DNA of 64,000 nucleotides. It comes from JBBRVW01 sp038246545. GTDB lineage: Bacteria; Actinomycetota; Actinomycetes; JACCUZ01. Below are positions 42,776 to 50,700 of the stretch, piece by piece. The stretch is taken from contig JBBRVW010000013.1 in assembly GCA_038246545.1 (NCBI GenBank), forward strand, positions 1 through 64,000, written 5' to 3'. The notes beneath the pieces were generated by a model that saw nothing but the letters and a program-made list of their open reading frames with translations, did not search any database and was not told the DNA's origin. The first letter of the stretch is position 1; the number at the start of each line of letters is the position of its first letter. Made by a program: the position numbers and the translations under genes.

Positions 42776-44206
42776 ATGCTGCGCCGAGGCCACCACAAGT
42801 CGCTCACAGTCTTCGTCACGGCCGTGGGGGTGCTTGCGATCGGTCCCGCTCTACAGGCGTCCGCTAGCACCACAACCAGCAGCCGTGCAGCGGTCACGAC
42901 GCTGGGCGAATGGAACGGGGTGGTCTCCTTCAGCACGCACCAGCGCGAGACCATCAGCGGCACCGAGACCAAGGCTGCCGACATCCGGGTCTACGCGCTG
43001 CACGGCGGGACTTCGGCGAACATGACCGGCTCGGCGCATCTGCGCTACGACTGGAGCGAAGCCACCTGCGGCGCGCAGTCGACGTCCTGGCAGTGGAGCG
43101 TCGCCGGCGCCTCGGCCGACGCCGATGTCGAGGTCAGCAACGGCGGCGTATGGCTCTCGTTTAAGAACACCGTGGCCCACTACACGTTCGCCGCGAGCGG
43201 CCTGGTCCCCGGCCCGCCGGGCGACGGCAACGTGCCCTGCACCGCGACACGCGTAGCGCAGGACGACGAGGACAACGGCGCCGGAACCGCCTCCGTCGGC
43301 TGGACGGCCGCCGGGCATCGCACCTATCTCCTGCGCACGTCGGGCAGCCACACGATCAAGAGCGGGGCCGCAAACCCGAACGTGTCACCCGGCAGCCTGG
43401 CGAGCTCCGGGGCTAGCACCGTCGTGACGTGGAACCTGTTGCGTACGGGGCTGGACCGTGACCACGACGGGCTCGCGGACGCCGGCGACCCCAACCCGCT
43501 GAAGGCCGACACCGACGGCGACGGCTATTCCGACGGCTTCGAGGTCGACCGCGGCACGAACCCACGCCGTGCCAGTTCTCACCCGAGCGGCCCGATGTGG
43601 AAGGGCGCCCCCGACAACGACGGCGACGGGTGGTCCGACGCCACCGAGATCATGCACGCCACCGACCCGACGCTCGCTTCGAGCCACCCGACGACACACT
43701 CTGACACCGGGAACAGGACGCCGGGGACAACCAAGCCCGTTCGCCCGCCCAAGCCGAGCGGGCCGTGGTATTCCAGCTCGCCCGTGTCCGCCACCTGCGT
43801 GACGGCCGGGGCCCTGGACGAGAACACCGGCAGCCAGCTCGTGCAGGCGAAAGTCCGCGTGACTCTGCGCGTACGCAACTCCAGCCAGATCAGCGGGCTC
43901 GGCCGCCACTACGCCTCGCACATGCGCACCTCGGCACGGCTCGAGCTGCCGGTCGGCACCAACATGGACCGGGCCTGGGCGACGCAGAGCTATCCCCCCG
44001 CGGGCGAGCTGTCCGAGTCGGCGTCCTACGCGAGGGAATTCACCGTCTTCACCGGGGTCATCAACCGCACGGCGACCACCGATGGCGGCCAGCCCTACCG
44101 GCTGCACCTGAAGCTGATCTGGGACCGCAAGGTTCCCTATACCGACGTGGTTCAGGACTGGCTGATGCCGTTCAACGTAAACTCCGGAGCATGCGCGCTG
44201 CACTGA
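42776..44206 (+). CDS. Secreted protein with thrombospondin type 3 calcium repeats
   Basis: This 476-residue exported protein has a signal peptide (about 1-31; basic start, then a hydrophobic stretch and ALQASAS cleavage region). Residues about 220-310 hold acidic calcium-binding repeats of TSP type 3 form (DRDHDGLADAGDPNPL, DTDGDGYSDGFEV, DNDGDGWSDATEIM). The flanking N- and C-terminal domains are not recognised. It has no anchor, so it is released or bound to the envelope. It lies in a decayed accessory segment between 13-bp direct repeats, and its codons are somewhat more AT-rich than its neighbours, suggesting acquisition. ATG 42776 lacks a clear ribosome-binding site. Confidence 0.82.
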   Translation: MLRRGHHKSLTVFVTAVGVLAIGPALQASASTTTSSRAAVTTLGEWNGVVSFSTHQRETISGTETKAADIRVYALHGGTSANMTGSAHLRYDWSEATCGAQSTSWQWSVAGASADADVEVSNGGVWLSFKNTVAHYTFAASGLVPGPPGDGNVPCTATRVAQDDEDNGAGTASVGWTAAGHRTYLLRTSGSHTIKSGAANPNVSPGSLASSGASTVVTWNLLRTGLDRDHDGLADAGDPNPLKADTDGDGYSDGFEVDRGTNPRRASSHPSGPMWKGAPDNDGDGWSDATEIMHATDPTLASSHPTTHSDTGNRTPGTTKPVRPPKPSGPWYSSSPVSATCVTAGALDENTGSQLVQAKVRVTLRVRNSSQISGLGRHYASHMRTSARLELPVGTNMDRAWATQSYPPAGELSESASYAREFTVFTGVINRTATTDGGQPYRLHLKLIWDRKVPYTDVVQDWLMPFNVNSGACALH

Positions 44207-44217
44207 GCTGACGGGCG

Positions 44218-44230
44218 AAGGCTGCGGCCC
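44218..44230 (+). repeat. 13-bp direct repeat, right copy
   Basis: AAGGCTGCGGCCC, identical to 42682-42694. It lies 11 bp after the stop of the secreted protein gene. Confidence 0.6.
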
Positions 44231-44231
44231 A

Positions 44232-44248
44232 AAGCCGGACGCCGGCTT
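44232..44248 (+). terminator. Short hairpin after the secreted protein gene
   Basis: AAGCCGG and CCGGCTT form a perfect 7-bp stem with a 3-nt loop, 25 bp after the stop. Confidence 0.5.
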
Positions 44249-44345
44249 CGGACGCTGCTACTAGCAAATCCATGAGCGGACACAGCCTCAGTGGGGCGTG
44301 TGTGGATCCGGTTGATGTGCGACACCTCGACGCCATTTTCGGACC

Positions 44346-45074
44346 TCACCGGGCCGCTGCTGCCCGCTCCTTTCGGACCTCTCTTCGCTCGGTCCGGGCC
44401 ACCGTTTTGATCAGCTGGCTGCCGGCCCAGATGTGCAGCAGCTCGCCGTTGAGGTGCACGTCGACGACGGTGCCGGCGCGGTGCTTCCCGACCGAGAGCT
44501 GCTGGTAGGTCACGCAGATGACGCCGTTGCCGCCGACTCGGCGGCTGACCCAGTCGACGCCGGTCCGGGACTGCAGGGCGCCAGCGTCCAGTAGGCGGCC
44601 CGGCAGATCACCGGTACCGGTGAACCGCTGCACCGGTGTGGCCATCCCGATGCCCTGATGCGGACGGCGCGGGTTGTAGTCATCGACCCACCCGTCGAGA
44701 TCGCGCTGCGCGCCGACCAGCGAGTCGAATGACCGGCCGGCGAGGAACTCGGCGCGCAGCATCCGATGGAACCGCTCGATCTTCCCCGTCGTCGTCGGTG
44801 AGTACGGCGCGGTCAGCCGGTGGTTGATCCCGTTCTCCCGGCAGATCCGGTCGAACAGCACCTCCCGCTCACCGGCGCCGAATCGGCCGGTGAACACCCG
44901 CCCGTTGTCGGTGACCACCTCACCGGGCATGCCGTGCCGGCGCATCGCGTCGGCGAACGCCGCGCACACCGCCCGCGCCGTCGGCCGGCGCAGCAACATC
45001 GCGCTGACACAGAACCGGGAGTGATCATCCACCCCGGTCAGCTCCTTCCGCTCGGTGCCGTCAGAAAGGCGAAC
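44346..45074 (-). pseudogene. Truncated IS481-type DDE transposase
   Basis: This integrase-core fragment has GVDDHSRFCVSAMLLRRPTA, the second catalytic Asp in VTDNGRVF, the catalytic Glu in GKIERFHRMLRAEF and the downstream DDYNPRRPHQGIG, typical of the IS481 family. The N-terminal helix-turn-helix region and the segment with the first catalytic Asp are missing; homology begins abruptly near 45074. The C-terminal part appears complete to a stop at 44346. No intact terminal inverted repeats could be identified, since one end of the element is gone. It cannot be active. Confidence 0.88.
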
Positions 45075-45353
45075 GAAGTGGCTCGCTGGGTGCGTCACTC
45101 CAGCTGCGAGTGAGCCTGCCGGCAGCGACCGATCAGGGCAGACCTGGTCTAGGCGAACACCCGCTCTCGCCGCCCATGGAGTGATGAGCCAGCCTCCGTG
45201 CCGGCAACGCCGTGCTCTGCAGGCCCTGGAAGCGGCTCGACCAGCGGTGCAGGCCGTCCGCTGCCAGCCCGGACTCGACCGCGACCGGCTGGCGGTTCGC
45301 GAGAAGGTGCATCCGTAGGTGCGGCGACAGCACGACGTCGCCGTGACGCAGCG
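45075..45353. other. Region without recognisable gene
   Basis: This is scar sequence between the broken transposase and the VOC pseudogene. Short frames exist, but none has family-like sequence or a good start. It probably contains the remains of the insertion event. Confidence 0.5.
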
Positions 45354-45737
45354 TCAGTCGGCCATCGACAGGGCGAAGGTGTTGCCCTCACTGTCCTTGA
45401 ACCAGGCTGCCTTCTGCCCGTCGGGCGTGGTGATGACACCGTCGACGGTGGCCCCCAGCTCGCCGAATTCGAGGTGCTCGAATGCCACGCCTGTGGACCG
45501 CAGAAAGGCGACGACCTCGTCGAAGTTCTCCAGACTGAATCCGGCTGCCGTTGCCCGGTTGGTCCCGGCATGCTCAGACTCATAGACGAGGAACTCGACC
45601 CCTCCCGCTTCGTACCGGAGGTCGCCGAAGGGGCTGGTCGAGACGGGCTCGAGCCCGAGCTTCTCGGAGTATCAACGTCGAGCTCGTTCGATGTCGGATG
45701 CGGGCAGCACGGCCTGTATCGGAATGTTCGCAATCAC
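45354..45737 (-). pseudogene. VOC-family gene with in-frame TGA
   Basis: The frame from GTG 45737 (GAGGAGG about 8 nt upstream) to 45354 reads as a complete VOC/glyoxalase protein of 127 codons: IPIQAVLPASDIERARR, then YSEKLGLEPVS, GGVEFLVYESE, and the end AAWFKDSEGNTFALSMAD. A TGA at 45672-45674 interrupts it at the position normally occupied by an aromatic residue (IERARR-x-YSEKLG), consistent with a TGG to TGA change. It is broken unless the stop is read through; a sequencing error is also possible. Confidence 0.85.
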
Positions 45738-46086
45738 CAGGAAGACCTCCTCGGTCGTCACGCTCTTGACGAAAGACTCGACGTCCTCGCTTCCGGCGTC
45801 GCTCCCGCGTTGGCCAGCTAGACACACCTGTCGACGGCCCAGCCGCCCGCAGGCTACCGAACGAGCCGGCTGGACAGATCGGTGAAGGTCACCCCCGACC
45901 CGACGATGAGAATGGATGGGGCCGCGGGCGTTGAGCGCGTGTTCGTCGCGTCCGGGGATCTGGCGGGTCGTCGCCATGAGTTCCTGCTACCGGTGGCGGC
46001 CGGCTTTCGGACGACGCGTCGGCCCACCAGGTTCCCCAGGCGTTGACGTGGCTCGCGAGAGGCAGGCACGTCGGCCCACTGACGGC
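45738..46086. other. 349-bp region without recognisable gene
   Basis: This is between the VOC pseudogene and the end of the alditol oxidase gene. A 40-odd-codon plus-strand frame from about 45906 and shadow frames exist, but nothing has recognisable sequence. No clear hairpin was found. Confidence 0.5.
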
Positions 46087-47349
46087 TCAGCGGGGCAGGT
46101 AGGTGTCGACGAACGCGTTGCCGAAGACGTCGTCGGGGTCGAGCTCGCGGCGCAGGGTTCGGAAGTCGTCGTGGCGCGGGTAGCCGTCGGCGACCTCCCC
46201 GGGAGCGGTCGTGAACACCTTGCCCCAGTGCGGCCGCGGGTCGAACGGCGCGAGCGCGGCCTCGACGGCGGCGACCACCGGCAGCACCGCTGCGGTGTCC
46301 GGCTGCCAGGTGAAGTGCACCGCCACGCTGTCGCGGCCGTAGGCCGGGCTGAGCCAGAGGTCGTCGGCGGCGACGGTGCGCAGCTCGGACACGAGCAGCA
46401 CCGGCGAGATCCGGTCGCGAAGAGCACCCACGGCGTCGAGCGCGGCGACCGCGTGGTCCCGGGGCACGAGGTACTCGGTCTGCAGCTCGGCGCCGGCGCT
46501 GGGGGTGTGGTCCAGCCGGAAGTGCGGCAGCCGCTCGTGCCACGGGCCTGGCTCACCCAGCTGCGCGGTGCAGGCAGCCGGGTCGACACCCGGCACCGGG
46601 TGCCGCGACCCGATGGCCGGGGTCCCGCCGAGCCAGTCGGCCGCAGCCGGCGGGCGGGCGTCGTCGGTTCGGCGCTTGACCCAGACCTGGCCGAGGTCGT
46701 CGGGACGCCAGGTCGTGAAGACGCTGACGCTGTCGCCGGCCGAGAAGACCTCGTCGAGGTGGCCGCGCACCGCGTCGAGCGGGACGTCGTCGACCACCCG
46801 TTGCGCCATGTCGTGGGCCGGCTCGACCGAGAGCGTGACCGCGGTCACGACGCCGAGGGAGCCGAGGCCGACGACCGCGCCGGGGAACCGCGGGTCGGAC
46901 CGGTCGAGGTGCAGCAGCTCGCCGGACGCGGTGACCACGTCGAGCGCTGTGACCGCGGTGGCGAGGCAGCCCTTGCCGTCGCCGGAGCCGTGGGTGCCGG
47001 TGGCAACCGCGCCGGCGATGCAGATGTGCGGCAGCGAGCCGAGGTTGTGCAGCGCGAGCCCGGCGGCGTGCAGCCGCGGGGCCACCTCGCCGTAGCGGAG
47101 CCCGGCCGACACCGTCACGGATCGCCGGTCGCCGGCGATCTCGACCCGGGCCGGGAGGCCGGCCAGGGACACGAGGTCGCCGTCGGTGTCGGCAACCCGG
47201 CTGAACGAGTGCCCGCTGCCGAGTGCCCGGACCCGCCGGGAACCGGCGACCACCTCCTGCAGCGCCTCGACGGTCGCCGGTCGGTGCACGTGCGTCGCAC
47301 CGAAGGTGACGTTGCCGGCCCAGTTGCGCAGGGCCACGTCGCCTGTCAC
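46087..47349 (-). CDS. xyoA: Alditol (xylitol) oxidase, VAO-family FAD enzyme
   Basis: This enzyme oxidises the terminal hydroxyl of alditols such as xylitol or sorbitol with O2, giving the aldose and H2O2. The 420-residue protein matches Streptomyces AldO along its length as remembered: NWAGNVTFGA at the start, GSGHSFS with the covalent-FAD histidine H47, ASLPHI-like LGSLPHICIAGAVATGTHGS, GPWHERLPHFR, TVAADDLWLSPAYGRDSVA and the C-terminal HWGK motif. A gulonolactone-oxidase-like substrate cannot be excluded. GTG 47349 overlaps the preceding gene by 4 nt, so it is the last gene of the lhr operon. Confidence 0.88.
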   Translation of the reverse strand: MTGDVALRNWAGNVTFGATHVHRPATVEALQEVVAGSRRVRALGSGHSFSRVADTDGDLVSLAGLPARVEIAGDRRSVTVSAGLRYGEVAPRLHAAGLALHNLGSLPHICIAGAVATGTHGSGDGKGCLATAVTALDVVTASGELLHLDRSDPRFPGAVVGLGSLGVVTAVTLSVEPAHDMAQRVVDDVPLDAVRGHLDEVFSAGDSVSVFTTWRPDDLGQVWVKRRTDDARPPAAADWLGGTPAIGSRHPVPGVDPAACTAQLGEPGPWHERLPHFRLDHTPSAGAELQTEYLVPRDHAVAALDAVGALRDRISPVLLVSELRTVAADDLWLSPAYGRDSVAVHFTWQPDTAAVLPVVAAVEAALAPFDPRPHWGKVFTTAPGEVADGYPRHDDFRTLRRELDPDDVFGNAFVDTYLPR

Positions 47350-47795
47350 CGGTCCCACGTCCCGGTGTCGTCGAGGCGCAACGCGATGAGCTCGGCCAGG
47401 GGCATCGACTCGCCGTCGCGACCCCCGCGGCCGACCACGAGGGGTGGGTCGCCAGGTGCGACGGTCACGCCGCGCAACCGCGCGGTGATGCTGGTGGGTG
47501 CGGTCATGACGTAGAACCGGCCCTCCTCGTCGACGGCCAGCGAGCCGTTCCGCTTGAGGTACCACCCGGTGAGACCGGTTCGGTAGAGCGCGCCGCCGTT
47601 CATGGCCCGCGCTTTCAGCGCGACCGTGGGCAGGCTGCGGGCCCGAGCGTCGCGCACGAAGCCCAGCAGCAGTGCCGCGGCCTGCTCGGTCTCGGCGGCG
47701 CGGACCCGGTCGAGCCGGGCGACCTGCTCGACGGCGGCGTCCCGGCGCCGCGCCGCCCAGTCGTCGCCCTGACCGCCGGCGTCGGGGGTGCTCAT
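47346..47795 (-). CDS. Conserved small protein of unknown function between lhr and xyoA
   Basis: This 149-residue soluble protein is not recognised. The first half is helical and charged (ARRRDAAVEQVARLDRVRAA), the second half is beta-rich with TGLTGWYLKRNGSLAVDEEG, then FYVMTAP and LVVGRGGRDGESMPL. ATG 47795 overlaps the lhr stop as ATGA and its own stop overlaps xyoA, so translation of all three is linked. It has no nuclease or helicase motif, and nothing ties it clearly to either neighbour. Confidence 0.75.
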   Translation of the reverse strand: MSTPDAGGQGDDWAARRRDAAVEQVARLDRVRAAETEQAAALLLGFVRDARARSLPTVALKARAMNGGALYRTGLTGWYLKRNGSLAVDEEGRFYVMTAPTSITARLRGVTVAPGDPPLVVGRGGRDGESMPLAELIALRLDDTGTWDR

Positions 47796-50700
47796 GCCCG
47801 CAGTCTGAGGCCACGGGGCGTGGCGTGGAAACCGGCCTCCTCGAGAGCCAGCCCGAGCGGTGAGTGCAGCACCCCCGCGCCGTCGGCCCGCTCGACCGTG
47901 AGCCGGCCGAGCAGGCCGTCGCGCACCGCGAGCGACAAGGCGTCGACCGCCGGCTGGAGCACCGCGGGGTCGTCGGCCCAGGTCAGCAGCGTCCGGCCGC
48001 CGCGCTCGACGTAGAGGACCAGGCTGCCGTCGACCAGCACCACCAGGGCGCCGGCCTTGCGGCCCGGCTTGTGGCCGGCGTCCTCGCCGCTGCCGGGACC
48101 CCTCTTCGGCCATGGGACGGCCGCGCCGAAGGGGTTGGCGGGATCGGTGGCTGCCAGCACCACGGCGCGCGGGACGTCGGCGACCGCCGCGCGGGCCACC
48201 GGCTCCTCACCGGCCCGCTCCAGAGCGGCGGCGACCGCGCGCAGCCGGTCGACCGCGCCGGGCAGGGCGAACTGGGCGGCACCGAGGCCCTCGACGAAGT
48301 AGCCGCGCCGGCAGCGGCCGGTCTCCTCGAAGGTCGCGAGCACCCGGTAGACCGCGGCGAACCCACCGGGGGTGCGCTCGGCCTGCGCCGCGCCGCGCGT
48401 GACCACGCCGTGCCGGTCGAGGAGGACCTCGGCCAGCGTGGCGGCCCGGCGGGTCGGGTCGGTCTCGACGTCGGGCAGCAGCGACCAGCGGCCGACGGCA
48501 CTGGGCGGGCCCGTGCGCGTCGGTACCTCGGCCCGGCCGGGACGCGGCCGCCCGTAGCGGCCGCGCGGTGCCGCCCGACGGGCCTTGTGGGCCCCGCGGC
48601 CACCGGCGACGAGGGCACGCAGCGGCGCGAGCGTGTCGTTGCTGAGGTGGCCCGACCAGGCCAGGTCCCACAGCACGCCGGCCAGCGCCTGGTCGTCGGT
48701 GGACCCCACGACATCGGACAGCCGCCGGAAGAAGAAGGCGCCGCCACCGGCGAGGGCGCCGAGCACGGCCTCGTGCGCCGGGGTCGTGACGGCCGCGGCG
48801 TCGGGCTCGGGCAGGGTGAGGTGCGCGGTGTCGGCGAGGTGCATGGACACCCAGCCGTCCGACCCGGGCAGCGAGCCGTGGCCGCGCCAGATCACCTCAC
48901 CCGCGGCGGACAGCTCGTCGAGCAGCGCGGGGGAGTAGCCCTGGACCCGGGCCGGCAGCACGATCGATTCCAGCGCCGACGCCGGCACCTGGGCGCCCTG
49001 CAGCTGCTCGACCGCACGCAGCACGCCCTCGGCGCCGCGCAGCCGGCTGCCGACCTGCTGCCACGCGGGCAGGAACGAGGCCAGCGCCTCGACCGGCACC
49101 GGCTCGACCTCCTTGCGCAGGACGGCCAGCGACCGGCGGCGCAGGGTGCGCAGCACCTCGGCGTCGCACCACTCGGCGCCCGACCCGCCGGGCAGGAACT
49201 CGCCGGCCATCACCCGGCCGCTGCCGGCGAGCCGCTGCAGGGTCTGCTCGACCACGGCGACGCCGAGGCCGAGCCGGCTCGCGACGTCGGCGGTGGTGAA
49301 CGGCACGTGGGTGCGGGCGTAGCGCGCCACCAGGTCGCCGATCGGGTCGCGCACCGGCTCGAGGAAGGCCTGCGGGATCCCGACCGGCATCGGGGTGCCC
49401 AGCGCGTCGCGCAGCCGCCCGGCGTCCTCGACGGCGACCCACCGTTCCTCGCCGGCGACGCGCAGCCGGACGGCGCGGCGGGCCTCCTCGAGGTCGGCCA
49501 GCCAGGCCGGCTGGGCGCCACGCTCGACCGCCTCGGCGGTGCTCAGCGGCCCGAGCACCCGCAGCAGGTCGGCCACCCCTTCGAGGTCGCGGGCCCGCCG
49601 CTCGTCGGACACCCGCTGCAGGTCGGCGGCGAGCGAGGCGATCGCCGCCGGGTCGAGAAGCTCGCGCAGCCCGCCGTACCCCTGCTGCCCGAGCAGCTCG
49701 GCGAGCAGCGTCTGGTCCAGTGAGAGCGCGGTGGCCCGGCGCTCGGCCAGCGGCGAGTCGCCCTCGTAGAGGAACTGCGCGACGTAGCCGAACAGCAGCG
49801 ACCGCGCGAACGGCGACGGCTGCGGCGTCTCGACCTCGACGAAGCGCACTGTGCGCTCCTCGACGTCGCGCATCAGCCCCACCAGACCGGGAACGTCGAA
49901 GACGTCCTGCAGGCACTCGCGCATCGTCTCGAGCACCACCGGGAACGAGCCGTAGTCGCTGGCGACCGACAGCAGCTGCGCCGACCGCTGCCGCTGCTGC
50001 CACAGCGGGCTGCGCCGGCCAGGGTTGCGCCGGGGGAGAAGGAGGGCCCGCGCCGCGCACTCCCGGAACCGCGACGCGAACAGGGCGGAGCCACCGACCT
50101 CGGCGGTGACCAGCGGCTCGACCTCGTCGGGATCGACCACGGCCATCTCGGTGCCGGTGCGCGCCCCCTCGCCCTCCTCGAGCTCGACGTCGGGCAGCCG
50201 CAGCACGATGCCGTCGTCGGCGTGCATCGCCTGCACGTCGACGCCGTACCGCTCGCGCAGCCGGGCGGCCACCACCAGCGCCCAGGGTGCGTGCACCTGC
50301 GAGCCGAACGGCGAGTGGATGGCCACCCGCCAGTCGCCGAGCTCGTCGCGGAACCGCTCGACCACGATGGTGCGGTCGTCCGGGAGGTGGCCGGTCGCGG
50401 CGCGCTGCTCGTCGAGGTAGGCGAGCAGGTTGCCGGCGGCCCACTCGTCAAGACCCGCGGCCCTCACCCGCGCTGTGGCGTCTGCCGGCGACAGAGCGCC
50501 GAGCTCACGCGTGAACGCGCCGAGCGCGCGGCCCAGCTCGACCGGCCGGCCGAGGGTGTCGCCCTTCCAGAACGGCAGTCTCCCGGGCTGGCCGGGTGCC
50601 GGCGTGACGAGCACCTGGTCGTGGGTGATGTCCTCGATCCGCCACGACGTGGAGCCGAGGGTGAACACGTCGCCGACGCGCGACTCGTAGACCATCTCCT

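Noticed and set aside
45354..45737. Selenocysteine at the VOC gene TGA
   Set aside because: No selenocysteine insertion element or selenoprotein homologue is evident, and the position is normally an aromatic residue, so a nonsense change is simpler.
42301..46086. Prophage or integrative element with att sites
   Set aside because: No integrase, tRNA attachment site or structural genes are present, only a truncated transposase and short direct repeats.
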